From assembly GCA_947086655.1 (NCBI GenBank), contig CAMTZM010000003.1:119021-183020 (forward strand): a stretch of 64,000 nt of DNA, read 5' to 3'. The notes under the pieces were generated by a model. The model saw only the letters and a program-made list of their open reading frames with translations, ran no database searches and had not been told where the DNA came from. A program made the position numbers and the translations under genes. Positions within the stretch are counted from its first letter, which is position 1, and the number at the start of each line of letters is the position of its first letter. Origin of the DNA: an uncultured Eubacteriaceae bacterium (GTDB taxonomy: Bacteria > Bacillota > Clostridia > Lachnospirales > CAG-274). This document shows, piece after piece, positions 17,688 through 27,192 of the stretch.

Positions 17688-18695
17688 ATGCTTAATAACA
17701 AAAGTATTTTAATTACAGGTGGTACAGGCTCTTTTGGAAAAAATTTCATTGAATACACATTGCAAAAGTATACGCCTAAAAGAATTATTGTTTATTCAAG
17801 AGACGAATTTAAACAGGACAATATGCGTAAATATCTTACACAGAAGTATCCTGATAAAATTAAATTTATGCGTTTTTTTATAGGTGACGTACGTGATAAG
17901 GACAGAATATACAGAGCCGCAAGAGGGGTTGATTATATTGTACATGCCGCTGCTATGAAACAAGTGCCGGCATGTGAATACAATCCTTTTGAGGCTATTA
18001 AAACAAATATTCACGGAGCGCAGAATATAATAGATGCGTCTATTGACTGCGGAGTAGAGAAAGTTGTTGCCCTTTCAACAGATAAGGCGGTAAATCCAAT
18101 TAATCTTTATGGAGGTACAAAGCTTGTATCAGATAAACTTTTTATTTCAGCCAACGCTTATTCGGGAGGAAAAGGTACGAAATTTTCGGTAGTAAGATAT
18201 GGAAATGTAGCGGCAAGCCGTGGGTCTGTTATTCCTTTTTTTAAGAGCCTTATTGACTCAGGAAAAAAAGAACTTCCTATTACAGATTTTGAGATGACAC
18301 GTTTTTGGATTACGCTTGAACAAGGTGTTGAGTTGGTTTATAAGGCACTTTCAGAGTCAATAGGAGGAGAAACGTATATATCTAAAATACCAAGTTTTAG
18401 AATATATGATTTAGCGGAGGCAATGCTGCCTAATTGCAGTAAAAAAGAAATTGGAATAAGAGAAGGCGAAAAAATACATGAACTTATGATTACAAGAGAC
18501 GATGCAAGATTTACTTTAGAGTTTGACAAACATTATATAATAATGCCGCATTTTAATTGGTGGAATAATGTATCAGAAGTTCTAAAAAAAGGCAAACCTG
18601 TACCTAAGGATTTTGAATATACATCTAATGGGAATAAACAATGGCTTAATGTAGAAGAATTAAGAAAAGAACTTGAAAGAAATAAATTTATTTAG
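17688..18695 (+). CDS. pseB: UDP-N-acetylglucosamine 4,6-dehydratase (inverting), PseB
   Basis: First step of pseudaminic acid synthesis: converts UDP-GlcNAc to a 4-keto-6-deoxy sugar with C5 inversion. The nucleotide-binding motif TGGTGSFGKNF is at the N-terminus, and the YxxxK pair is in YGGTK. The frame is open to an ATG at 17661, but the RBS AAGGAGG lies inside that extension, so the true start is the ATG at 17688 (335 residues, usual size). First gene of a cluster with pseI, pseC and a maf gene, directly downstream of the SigD-type promoter, which ties it to flagellar glycosylation. Confidence 0.95.
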   Translation: MLNNKSILITGGTGSFGKNFIEYTLQKYTPKRIIVYSRDEFKQDNMRKYLTQKYPDKIKFMRFFIGDVRDKDRIYRAARGVDYIVHAAAMKQVPACEYNPFEAIKTNIHGAQNIIDASIDCGVEKVVALSTDKAVNPINLYGGTKLVSDKLFISANAYSGGKGTKFSVVRYGNVAASRGSVIPFFKSLIDSGKKELPITDFEMTRFWITLEQGVELVYKALSESIGGETYISKIPSFRIYDLAEAMLPNCSKKEIGIREGEKIHELMITRDDARFTLEFDKHYIIMPHFNWWNNVSEVLKKGKPVPKDFEYTSNGNKQWLNVEELRKELERNKFI

Positions 18696-18706
18696 GGGGG
18701 ATTTTT

Positions 18707-19711
18707 TTGGTTTGTATTGTAGCGGAACTTTCAGCTAACCATAATGGGAGTTTGCAAAATGCAAAAGATACAATGTATATGGCAAAGGAAGCGGGAGCAG
18801 ACGCTTTTAAACTTCAGACATATACTCCCGATACGATTACAATAAACAGTGATAAAAGTTATTTTCAGATAAATCAAGGAACAATTTGGGATGGCACAAC
18901 TTTATATAAACTATATCAAAGGGCATATACTCCTTACGAGTGGCACGAAGAATTGTTTGATTATGCAAAGCAAATAGGTATTACAATTTTTTCAACACCT
19001 TTTGACAAAACAGCCGTAGAACTTCTTGAAAAGCTTAATACGCCTTTTTATAAAATAGCTTCTTATGAGATAAACGACATCCCGCTTATAAGGCTTTGTG
19101 CTAAAACTAAAAAGCCTATTATAATGGCGACAGGTGTAGCATGTATTGAGGATATTTCTAAAGCTGTAAATACATGCAGAAGTGAGGGAAATAATGACAT
19201 TACGCTTTTAAAATGTACCTCGGAGTATCCTACTGCTTATGAGGAAGTAAATTTAAAAACTATGGCTAATATGAAAGAGACTTTTGGTGTAAAGGTAGGT
19301 ATATCTGACCATACCGAGTCTAATGCGGTTAGTATAGCGGCAGTTGCTTTAGGCGCTGAAATGATTGAAAGACATGTTATACTTGATAAATCAATAGGGG
19401 GACCAGATGCGAGTTTTTCTCTTGATAAAGCGGCATTTACGGCACTTGTAAGAGATGTAAGAGCGGTTGAAAAAGCTTTGGGAACAGTTACTTATGAGCT
19501 TACTGAAAAACAGAAGAAAAGCCGTGAGCATTCACGTTCTCTTTTTGTTGTTAAAGATATGAAGAAAGGACAAACTATTACAGAGGAATTTGTAAGAAGC
19601 ATAAGACCGGCTTTTGGAATGCATACAGAGTATCTTGATGATATAATAGGCAAAAAAGTAAATTGTGATTTAGAAAAAGGTACGCCTATGGAGTGGAGGT
19701 TTATTGAATGA
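18707..19711 (+). CDS. pseI: Pseudaminic acid synthase, PseI (NeuB family)
   Basis: Condenses the 2,4-diacetamido-6-deoxy altrose intermediate with phosphoenolpyruvate to make pseudaminic acid. 334 residues. The N-terminal TIM-barrel part begins with the family pattern AELSANHNGS and contains EYPTAYEEVNL and GISDHTES. The C-terminal ~60 residues form the SAF domain (from HSRSLFVVKDMKKGQTI). Start is TTG behind a GGGGGG-type RBS. The neighbouring pseB and pseC make PseI the better call over sialic or legionaminic acid synthases. Its stop overlaps the pseC start by 4 bases, so translation is coupled. Confidence 0.93.
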   Translation: MVCIVAELSANHNGSLQNAKDTMYMAKEAGADAFKLQTYTPDTITINSDKSYFQINQGTIWDGTTLYKLYQRAYTPYEWHEELFDYAKQIGITIFSTPFDKTAVELLEKLNTPFYKIASYEINDIPLIRLCAKTKKPIIMATGVACIEDISKAVNTCRSEGNNDITLLKCTSEYPTAYEEVNLKTMANMKETFGVKVGISDHTESNAVSIAAVALGAEMIERHVILDKSIGGPDASFSLDKAAFTALVRDVRAVEKALGTVTYELTEKQKKSREHSRSLFVVKDMKKGQTITEEFVRSIRPAFGMHTEYLDDIIGKKVNCDLEKGTPMEWRFIE

Positions 19712-20850
19712 TTAAGCCTATACCATATGGAAAGCATTTTATAGATGAAGAAGATATAAAAAGTGTAATTAAAGTTTTAAAGTCAGATTTTCTAACACAG
19801 GGAAAAAAGGTAGAAGAGTTTGAAAAGGCTCTTTCTGATTTTCATGGCTGCCGGTATGCCGTTGTATTTTCAAATGGAACTTCTGCTTTGCATGGAGCGT
19901 ATTATGCAAGTGGTATAAAACCAAAAGACGAGTTTATAACAACACCTATAACATTTGCCGCTACGGCAAATGCTGGGCTTTATATGGGAGCAGTTCCTGT
20001 TTTTTGCGATGTTGAGCCTGATACGGGAAATATAGATGCTAATTTGATTGAGGAAAAGATTACAGATAGAACAAAAGTAATAACTCCTGTATCATATGCC
20101 GGAAATGTTGCTGATTTAAAAACTATTTTTGAGATTGCAAAAAAACATAATATAATTGTTATACATGATGCAGCCCATGCACTTGGGGCAAGGCGTGATG
20201 GCTATGGAATAACTGATTTCTGTCATATGGCTATGGTGTCGTTTCACCCGGTAAAGCATGTTGCATGCGGAGAGGGCGGCGTTATACTGACAAACAGTGA
20301 AAAATTAAAAGATAAGCTTATGCTTTTTAGAAATCATGGTATAACAAAGGATAAAAACCTTATTGAGAATTATGAAGGCGATTGGTATTATGAGATGCTT
20401 GAATTAGGGTATAATTACAGGCTTACAGATATTCAATGTGCACTTGGAATAAGTCAGTTGAAAAAGGCTAAAGAGTCAATTATAAGAAGAAATGAGATAG
20501 CTAAAAAATATATAAATGCGTTTAAAAATATAAAAAATATTGAGGTTACAAAAAATAAATCAATAGACGGCATACATTCTTATCACCTTTTTCCTATATT
20601 AACACCTAAAGAAGTAAGGAAAGATTTTTTTGATTATATGCGTAATAATGGAATACTTGTACAAATACATTATATTCCTCTGCATACAATGCCTTATTAT
20701 AAAAAAAATTTTGGTTTTAAAAAAGGTGATTTTAAAAATGCAGAATTGTTTTATGAAAGAGAAGTTAGTATTCCTATGTTTCCTTCTCTTGCAGATGAAC
20801 AGCAAGATTATGTAATTGAGACGATTAAAAATTATTTTGGGGAGGTGTAG
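19708..20850 (+). CDS. pseC: PLP-dependent sugar aminotransferase, PseC
   Basis: Adds the C4 amino group to the 4-keto sugar made by PseB. 380 residues, DegT/DnrJ/EryC1 aminotransferase fold; the PLP lysine is K183 in SFHPVKHVACGEGG, and the DAAHALGA region holds the cofactor aspartate. It overlaps pseI by 4 bases (ATGA). The order pseB-pseI-pseC lacks pseF; pseG lies at 44 kb. Confidence 0.95.
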   Translation: MIKPIPYGKHFIDEEDIKSVIKVLKSDFLTQGKKVEEFEKALSDFHGCRYAVVFSNGTSALHGAYYASGIKPKDEFITTPITFAATANAGLYMGAVPVFCDVEPDTGNIDANLIEEKITDRTKVITPVSYAGNVADLKTIFEIAKKHNIIVIHDAAHALGARRDGYGITDFCHMAMVSFHPVKHVACGEGGVILTNSEKLKDKLMLFRNHGITKDKNLIENYEGDWYYEMLELGYNYRLTDIQCALGISQLKKAKESIIRRNEIAKKYINAFKNIKNIEVTKNKSIDGIHSYHLFPILTPKEVRKDFFDYMRNNGILVQIHYIPLHTMPYYKKNFGFKKGDFKNAELFYEREVSIPMFPSLADEQQDYVIETIKNYFGEV

Positions 20851-20852
20851 GT

Positions 20853-22625
20853 TTGTTCAAAAATATTAATAACAAGATTATGTATAATGAAACTGATGAT
20901 ACTTCAGGAATATATTTTGAAAAGTGTGGAAATGGTCAAATTACAGCAAGAATTGAAAAAGATGGAAGACGTTATTATGTGCATAGTAAGTATGAACCAA
21001 TTAAACAGGCTGAAAAATTTGTTTTAGATACGGAATATGACGGAGACAGTTTTATTATTGTTTTTGGTCTTGGATTAGGATATCATATAAGGGAACTTTT
21101 GAAAAATATTTATAAAAATAATTTTATAATTATTTTTGAGCCATGTGAAAAACTTTTTAATAAGGCTTTAAAATGCGGTATGCTTAATGATATACTTGAA
21201 AATGAAAGAGTTTTTGTATTTGCTTTAAATGATATTGATGAGTTTAAATCAGTTTTATCTTCCTCATGTGAAAATGAAAACGCTTATAGAATTAAAACAG
21301 CGGTTATGTCTGGATATGATAAAATATTTAATGATGAATATAAAGGCTTTTTATGTGCTGTAAGAGATACTTTAAGGATAAACGAGGTAAACTGTGCTAC
21401 AATATCTAATAATTCCTATTTATGGAGTGAAAATATAATAAAAAACATATCATATATTTCAGAAAGTTATGATTTGTGCAAATTTAAAAATTTATTTAAA
21501 GATAAGCCTGTTATTATGGTTTCTGCCGGGCCTTCGCTTGATAAAAATGTAGATGTGCTTAAAAAGATTAAAGACAAAGCTTTTATTATATGCGTATTTG
21601 TAGCGGCTAAGGTGCTTTTAAGGCATGGAATAAAGCCCGATTTACTTATTATCACGGATAGCCGTCAAAAAGGTTTTGATGATGAACTTTCTGATGTTCC
21701 AATTGCATTTATACCGGTAGCATCACAACAGCTTTTGTTTTTACATAAAGGTAAGAAAATTGCACTTGTCAATAAAATGGAGAGATTTACTCAATCACTT
21801 TTTAAAAAATATTCAAAACAAATAGAATATGTATCGACAGGCGGTTCGGTAGCTTGTACTGCAATAGATTTTGCCTATGTTACAGGAGCAAACCCTATTG
21901 TTATGATTGGACAGGACTTAGCTTTTACAGATGATAAATTTCATGCTGAAGGAACAGAGCATAAGTCAAAAAATATAGAGGATACAGGAAGAAAAAAAGT
22001 GCTGATTCCGTCATTTGATGGCAATACTGTTTATACAGAGCCGGCAATGTATACTTATATATTATGGTTTGAAGAATATATAAGAGAACATAAAGATGTA
22101 AAAATAATAAATGCAACTGAAGGCGGAGCTCTTATAAAAGGCGCTTTATATGATACATTGGAAAATGTATATGAAAAATATATTAAAAATCTTCCAAAAT
22201 CAATAAACGATACTTTGAAAAGTGTTTTTATTGATGAAAATAAAGTATTTACTGAAAATGAGATATTACGTATTAAAAAACGTGCAGCAGATATACAAAA
22301 AATAATTCCTGATATAAAAAATGATTACGCTGAGGCTGTAACGCTTTGTGAAAGGCTTATAAAAATTATAAAATATAATTCGGACAGAAAACAGGCTGAC
22401 AAAATAATTAAAAGACTTAATAATATTGATGAAAGTACAAAAAAGCTTGAGGAGTTTAAGTATTTTACTGATTTTATGTCTAACGCTTTTCAAATCAAGC
22501 TTGCTATTTTAAGAGATGAAAAATATGATGAAGAAACATATAATATAAAAAGAAGAATGGAAAAATATTTAGGTATAAATTATTCATTGGAACAATTAGA
22601 AAAGTTTATTAAATGGTATTTATAG
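20853..22625 (+). CDS. Maf-type flagellin glycosyltransferase (DUF115 family)
   Basis: 590 residues with a TTG start, 2 bases after pseC. The core (roughly residues 190-400) shows the MAF_flag10/DUF115 signature: VSAGPSLDKN, a following Asp-rich TDSRQKGF, STGGSVACTAIDFAYVTGA and VMIGQDLAFTD. Known members transfer pseudaminic or legionaminic acid onto flagellin. The ~190-residue C-terminal tail is Lys-rich and helical. Its place between pse genes and fliD supports flagellin glycosylation. A shorter relative lies at 27.2-28.5 kb on the other strand. Confidence 0.9.
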   Translation: MFKNINNKIMYNETDDTSGIYFEKCGNGQITARIEKDGRRYYVHSKYEPIKQAEKFVLDTEYDGDSFIIVFGLGLGYHIRELLKNIYKNNFIIIFEPCEKLFNKALKCGMLNDILENERVFVFALNDIDEFKSVLSSSCENENAYRIKTAVMSGYDKIFNDEYKGFLCAVRDTLRINEVNCATISNNSYLWSENIIKNISYISESYDLCKFKNLFKDKPVIMVSAGPSLDKNVDVLKKIKDKAFIICVFVAAKVLLRHGIKPDLLIITDSRQKGFDDELSDVPIAFIPVASQQLLFLHKGKKIALVNKMERFTQSLFKKYSKQIEYVSTGGSVACTAIDFAYVTGANPIVMIGQDLAFTDDKFHAEGTEHKSKNIEDTGRKKVLIPSFDGNTVYTEPAMYTYILWFEEYIREHKDVKIINATEGGALIKGALYDTLENVYEKYIKNLPKSINDTLKSVFIDENKVFTENEILRIKKRAADIQKIIPDIKNDYAEAVTLCERLIKIIKYNSDRKQADKIIKRLNNIDESTKKLEEFKYFTDFMSNAFQIKLAILRDEKYDEETYNIKRRMEKYLGINYSLEQLEKFIKWYL

Positions 22626-22638
22626 GAGGAGACTAAAA

Positions 22639-22989
22639 ATGAGTATTGATAGTGAAAAATTAAGTGTACTTGAGGGAGTAATGGATTATAGCCAAAATGT
22701 TTTAAATAAAATTATTCCGGCAAGCGAGGATATAAGAGAGGGCATTAATATTGAGTATGTACCTCAGATTGTAGAAGGAATATTAGTATGTGTTGAAGGT
22801 CTTAAAACTTTAAAAGAAATTCATAGCGTTAATATTGATGAGGATTATATTACTCAGGTTACAGGTGATTTGCTTGAGGGCATGGAAAACGGTGATTATT
22901 CTTTAATGGCTGATATTTTTGAATATGAGTTTAAGCCTATGTTTCAGGATTGGTATGATTTATTAAAGGAAACGGTTGAAAATGCTTAG
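22639..22989 (+). CDS. Small acidic protein of the flagellar glycosylation cluster, unknown function
   Basis: 116 residues, strongly acidic and predicted helical; no recognised domain. Good RBS (ATAGGAGG) before the ATG. It lies between maf and an acetyltransferase gene, which its end overlaps by 8 bases, so it is part of the operon. The size and acidic helical character fit a chaperone or adaptor for a flagellar or glycosylation partner, but this is only a guess from context. Confidence 0.75.
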   Translation: MSIDSEKLSVLEGVMDYSQNVLNKIIPASEDIREGINIEYVPQIVEGILVCVEGLKTLKEIHSVNIDEDYITQVTGDLLEGMENGDYSLMADIFEYEFKPMFQDWYDLLKETVENA

Positions 22990-23422
22990 GCTTTTTGACA
23001 TAAGATATTTGGAGGAATGTGCAGATATGTTTTATGATGTGTACAGTAAGCCTCCTTTTGAATATAACTGGATTGATAAAAAAGGTTCGTATGAATATAT
23101 AAAAGATTTAATTAAAATTCCTAAGTTTATGGGATTTGTATATTTTAACGAGGGTAAGCTTATGGGTGTGTGCTTTGGTATAAAAAATGACTATTTTAGT
23201 ATAAAAAGGTATAAAATAACAGAATTTTTTGTTAAACCAAAATATAACTCAAAGGGTTATGGAAGTCATTTTTTGTCTGAAATTGAAAATTACCTTTGTT
23301 CACGTGGCATATCAGCTGTTGAACTTGATACTAAAAAGTCGGCTGAGGCATATAGATTTTATAAAAAAAATGGGTTCAATGATTCTCCAAGTGTAATTCA
23401 TATGATTAAAATTATTTCATAA
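22982..23422 (+). CDS. GNAT-family N-acetyltransferase
   Basis: About 146 residues. The acetyl-CoA binding motif A region is visible in FFVKPKYNSKGYGSHFL (R/Q-x-x-G-x-G/A-like) and motif B in AYRFYKKNGF. The ATG at 22982 overlaps the previous stop; a TTG at 22976 is an alternative start. In this cluster it could serve as the PseH-type acetyltransferase (4-amino acetylation of the altrose sugar) or modify flagellin. Similarity to a PseH cannot be settled by eye. Confidence 0.8.
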   Translation: MLRLFDIRYLEECADMFYDVYSKPPFEYNWIDKKGSYEYIKDLIKIPKFMGFVYFNEGKLMGVCFGIKNDYFSIKRYKITEFFVKPKYNSKGYGSHFLSEIENYLCSRGISAVELDTKKSAEAYRFYKKNGFNDSPSVIHMIKIIS

Positions 23423-23607
23423 TGACAATTTATTGATGATATATTGTATAATAATTCTTATTTTTTTGCTTTTTATGTTAAGAATTTGTTTTAGTGTGCC
23501 GATATTATTATTAGATAAATATTATTGTGGAGATGCTGATTATTTTTCTGTCTTTGTTATCAAGTCAGTATTTCCTTGCATTTGTATTTTTTATAGGAGG
23601 AATGGAT

Positions 23608-25836
23608 ATGGCAATATATACGTCAAGTACAAACAGACTGACAGGCTTATCAGGAATAGATACTGATTCTATGGTTGATAAGCTTATGTATGCTGAAAGC
23701 GCTAAGCTTTTCAGATATCAAAGAAATTTACAATGGAAACAGTGGCAGCAAAATGCTTATCGCACAGTAATAGACCAATTTAAAACATTTCAGAATAAAT
23801 GGTTTTCAGCAACAAGCATGTCGACAAATTTGAGATACTCATCAGCATTTAGCAAATATACATCTTCAGTTACAGGAAAAGACGGAGAAGAATCAAAAGC
23901 TATTTCAGTTACAAAGTCGACAGGCGATGTAAGTTATGAGATAGAAGTTGAACAGCTTGCAAAATATGACACATATAAAAGTACTGGCAATGTTGTTTCA
24001 AAAATTTCAGGTAATTTTGATAAAGCGGCTGTTGCCGAAGCCATAAATAAAAATGGAAAAGCTGAATTTAGTGTTACACTTGATGGAATAAGCAAGACTA
24101 TAACATTTACAAAAGACGATTTTGCTGACGGAGGAGCAGCTGGCGTTATTATAGACACCGGTGATTTTGAATCTGCTTTTAATAATAAGCTTGCCGATGC
24201 TTTTGGAACTGAAACAGTGGGAGGAAATGAAAAAAATAAAGTTTCTGTAACTGTTTCAAATGGAAAGTTTGACATGACAGCAATTACAGGACATATTGTA
24301 AAAATTGCTGATGGAAAAGCATCATCAAAGAGTATTGATTTATCTGGAATTGGCTCAGAGGCAAAAAGCAAAGGCGATATTAAGTTTAAAGTAAATATAA
24401 ATGGAAAAGAAACAGAAGTTTCTATAAAACCTGACGACAAAGGTGAATCTACTATTGAAAAGAGAATAAACGAAGCTCTTCAAAAGACCAATATGGCAGG
24501 TTCAAAAACAAAACTTAGCGCATATGTAAGCGCATCGGTTGACAGTTCTGGAAAGTTAGTATTTACATCAACTGAAAAGGGTTCTTCAAGCAATGTAAAA
24601 ATAAGTGATTTGTCGGTAGCAGGAGTTGACCTTGACGGGGCAGAACTTGTAGCTAATAATACAAAAACACTTATAGGTGTTACTTCCGGGTCGTCAAATA
24701 CGCTTAATACTAAAACTGTTACTATGGAAGATTTGCTTGGAAAAGGCAACGCTGATGGAACATTTACAATAAACGAAAAAAAGATTAAATATACAGCCGA
24801 TACAAATTTAGCAACATTTTTAAAGAAAATAAACGATAGCGGAGCAGGAGTAACTGCGGCATATAATACTACAACAGAGAGCTTTACATTTAAGGCTAAT
24901 GACGGCGGAAAAGTAAATAATATTAAATTTGGCACAGACAGCAATACGGCGGCTGTTCTTTCTGCAATGAAGATTGATTCAACAGGAGCATCAGGACATA
25001 CTAAGGGACAGGATGCCATTCTTGTAATTGATGGAGTAAGAACTACTCGTTCTACAAATAGTTTTGACCTTGACGGAATGAGCGTTACTTTAAATGCTGA
25101 AACAAACGGAGAGACGATAAAATTAGGCTCAAAGTATGATGTAGACAGTGTTTACAGTATGGTTGAGGAATTTGTAAATGATTATAATACACTTATAGCA
25201 GACCTTAACTCAAAAGTAAAAGAAACTCGTGCTAAAAGTGATAAATATAGCCATTATGAACCTCTTACAGATATGCAAAAAGAGGAAATGGACAGCGAAG
25301 ATATTGAACTTTGGGAGGAAAAGGCAAAGACAGGTCTTTTGTATAAAGATGATATTATTACAGGTCTTTTGTCAAGAATGAGAAGTTCTTTATATAGTTC
25401 AATTAAATTAGAGGACGGAAGTTCAATGGCTCTTTATCAAATAGGAATTACTACATCTTCAAATTATACAGATAACGGAAAGTTAGTAATTGATGAAGAA
25501 AAATTAAAGAAAGCTATTTCAGAAAATGGTTCTTCAATAGTTGAGCTCTTTACAAGAAGCAAAGAAGGTCTTGCAGACCAAATGAATACAATTATAGAGA
25601 GCGCAATTGGAACAAAAGGAAGTCTTAGAGACAGAGCCGGTATTGAGGGAACAGCATCTGTTGATCAAAACATTTTAAGTAAGGCAATAAAAGAACTTAA
25701 TGAGAAAATTACAACTGAAAAAGAAAAACTTGCTACAAAGGAAACAAATTATTATAAGATGTTTTCAAGTATGGAATCAGCGATGACAAGTATGGATTCG
25801 CAGCTTTCAGCATTACAGTCTATGCTTGGAATGTAA
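23608..25836 (+). CDS. fliD: Flagellar hook-associated protein 2 (filament cap) FliD
   Basis: 742 residues; the cap on the flagellar filament that guides flagellin assembly. The N-terminal FliD domain begins TNRLTGLSGIDTDSMVDKLM, and the C-terminal coiled coil ends in SMESAMTSMDSQLSALQSML, as in the family. The frame is open upstream to 23527, but AGGAGG at 23595-23600 fits the ATG at 23608 (7-base spacing). The long middle region (residues ~90-450) carries repeated beta-rich domains, typical of the variable exposed part. The previous acetyltransferase gene ends 185 bases upstream with no strong promoter seen in between. Confidence 0.96.
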   Translation: MAIYTSSTNRLTGLSGIDTDSMVDKLMYAESAKLFRYQRNLQWKQWQQNAYRTVIDQFKTFQNKWFSATSMSTNLRYSSAFSKYTSSVTGKDGEESKAISVTKSTGDVSYEIEVEQLAKYDTYKSTGNVVSKISGNFDKAAVAEAINKNGKAEFSVTLDGISKTITFTKDDFADGGAAGVIIDTGDFESAFNNKLADAFGTETVGGNEKNKVSVTVSNGKFDMTAITGHIVKIADGKASSKSIDLSGIGSEAKSKGDIKFKVNINGKETEVSIKPDDKGESTIEKRINEALQKTNMAGSKTKLSAYVSASVDSSGKLVFTSTEKGSSSNVKISDLSVAGVDLDGAELVANNTKTLIGVTSGSSNTLNTKTVTMEDLLGKGNADGTFTINEKKIKYTADTNLATFLKKINDSGAGVTAAYNTTTESFTFKANDGGKVNNIKFGTDSNTAAVLSAMKIDSTGASGHTKGQDAILVIDGVRTTRSTNSFDLDGMSVTLNAETNGETIKLGSKYDVDSVYSMVEEFVNDYNTLIADLNSKVKETRAKSDKYSHYEPLTDMQKEEMDSEDIELWEEKAKTGLLYKDDIITGLLSRMRSSLYSSIKLEDGSSMALYQIGITTSSNYTDNGKLVIDEEKLKKAISENGSSIVELFTRSKEGLADQMNTIIESAIGTKGSLRDRAGIEGTASVDQNILSKAIKELNEKITTEKEKLATKETNYYKMFSSMESAMTSMDSQLSALQSMLGM

Positions 25837-25845
25837 GAGGCGCTT

Positions 25846-26289
25846 ATGACAAATACAGACTTAAAACGATTGATTAAGTTATATCGTTTAAAGGCAGATA
25901 AACTTAAAGAAATATTAGAAATAACTAAAAGCCGTGTTTTTACCGGCGAAGAAGAAGACGCTGAAAGGTTTGAGAATTTCTATGAGAAAAGAAATGAAAT
26001 TTTTGAGCAGATAAGCCGTATAGATAGTAATATAAGTGAATTTAATATAAATGATGATATGATAAATAGTCTTCTCTACAAGGAAGTAGAGAAGATAAAA
26101 GCTACAATTAAGACTTATGCTGCTGAAATAATAGAAATAGATAAGAAAAACAAAGTTATTATGACGGAGCTTATGGAGCATATCAAAAAAAACATGAAGA
26201 ATATTAAAAATCAGAAAATGGTCAGAAGAACTTATCAAGATAATTACATATATGATGAAATGAAAGGTTTTTTTGACAGTAAGAGTTGA
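25846..26289 (+). CDS. Flagellar chaperone-like coiled-coil protein (FliT/FlgN-like)
   Basis: 147 residues, rich in charged helix-forming residues, with heptad-like stretches through most of the length; no catalytic motif. Starts 9 bases after fliD and precedes flaG and fliS. FliT is the chaperone of FliD and is usually placed beside it, so this position and the helical profile suggest a FliT-like function. Sequence identity to FliT is not visible, so the name is inferred from context. Confidence 0.7.
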   Translation: MTNTDLKRLIKLYRLKADKLKEILEITKSRVFTGEEEDAERFENFYEKRNEIFEQISRIDSNISEFNINDDMINSLLYKEVEKIKATIKTYAAEIIEIDKKNKVIMTELMEHIKKNMKNIKNQKMVRRTYQDNYIYDEMKGFFDSKS

Positions 26290-26319
26290 ATGATTTTAAT
26301 TTAAAGGAGGGCTATTAAA

Positions 26320-26739
26320 ATGGATTTTGATAGTTTATCAATTAAAAATAATGTTAATTATGATAATTCAAATAAGGTTTATGAATCAAAAGTAAATACA
26401 GACACGAATTCCGGAAAAGTAACTAAATCGGAGAAAAACAAAGTTAAAGAAATCAACAACAAGACTGAAAACAACAAAGAAGGAAAGGATTTTCTTTCGG
26501 GGCTTAAAGGTAGTTATGAGGAAAAGCTTGAAAAAACAATAGAGTTTGCCAATGAAAAACTTAAAGTTGAAAGAAGGAGTTTTTCATACTCAATAGACGA
26601 TAAAACTAAGAGGGTACAGGTTAAAATAACTGATACAGACTCCGGAAAGGTAATACGTGAGATACCCACAGAGGAAAGTCTTAACTTATTTGCTAAGCTT
26701 CTGGAATTTGCCGGAATTATTGTAGACAAAAAATTGTAG
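26320..26739 (+). CDS. flaG: FlaG-family flagellar protein
   Basis: 139 residues. A polar N-terminal half is followed by the conserved FlaG core with RRSFSYSIDDKTKRVQVKIT and VIREIPTEESLNLFAKLLEF at the C-terminus. FlaG proteins affect filament length and lie near fliD and fliS, as here. RBS AAAGGAGG precedes the ATG. Confidence 0.93.
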   Translation: MDFDSLSIKNNVNYDNSNKVYESKVNTDTNSGKVTKSEKNKVKEINNKTENNKEGKDFLSGLKGSYEEKLEKTIEFANEKLKVERRSFSYSIDDKTKRVQVKITDTDSGKVIREIPTEESLNLFAKLLEFAGIIVDKKL

Positions 26740-26755
26740 TAGGAGGAGCTTTGCG

Positions 26756-27130
26756 GTGAATAATCCATATGCAAAATACAAAAGCAATTCAATATCTACG
26801 GCTACACCTGAAGAACTTACGCTTATGCTTTATAACGGAGCTATTAAGTTTTGTAATCAGGCGGCAGTTGCACTTGAAAAAAAGGATTATATGAAATCAA
26901 ACAAACTTATTCAGAGGGTACAGGATATAATTAGAGAATTTCAAATTACATTAAAACCTGAATATGAGATATCAGCTCAGCTTAATGATATGTATGATTA
27001 TATTATGAGAACTCTTATAACTGCTAATATACGTAAAGATGACAAAAAACTTCAAGAGGCTACTGACTTGATAAGAAATATGCGTGATACATGGAAAGAA
27101 GCTATGAAAATTGCGAGAGCGGAAAAATAA
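26756..27130 (+). CDS. fliS: Flagellar export chaperone FliS
   Basis: 124 residues; binds flagellin in the cytosol and prevents early polymerisation. The family start PYAKYKSNSISTATPEELTL and the helical region LMLYNGAIKFCNQA are present. GTG start behind TAGGAGGAG. Last gene of the operon; a terminator follows. Confidence 0.95.
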   Translation: MNNPYAKYKSNSISTATPEELTLMLYNGAIKFCNQAAVALEKKDYMKSNKLIQRVQDIIREFQITLKPEYEISAQLNDMYDYIMRTLITANIRKDDKKLQEATDLIRNMRDTWKEAMKIARAEK

Positions 27131-27147
27131 GAGAATAAAAAATAATT

Positions 27148-27192
27148 TTAAGGGGTGAGGTAAATTTTATACCGCATCCCTTAATTTTTTTT
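27148..27192. terminator. Terminator between fliS and the convergent maf-like gene
   Basis: TTAAGGGGTGAGG pairs with CCGCATCCCTTAA (one A-G mismatch and a G-T pair) and runs into eight Ts. It may serve both strands. Confidence 0.8.

Noticed and set aside
23433..23666. Small hydrophobic reading frame upstream of and overlapping fliD
   Set aside because: Overlaps the start of fliD, with no RBS and no family; fliD has the clear RBS.
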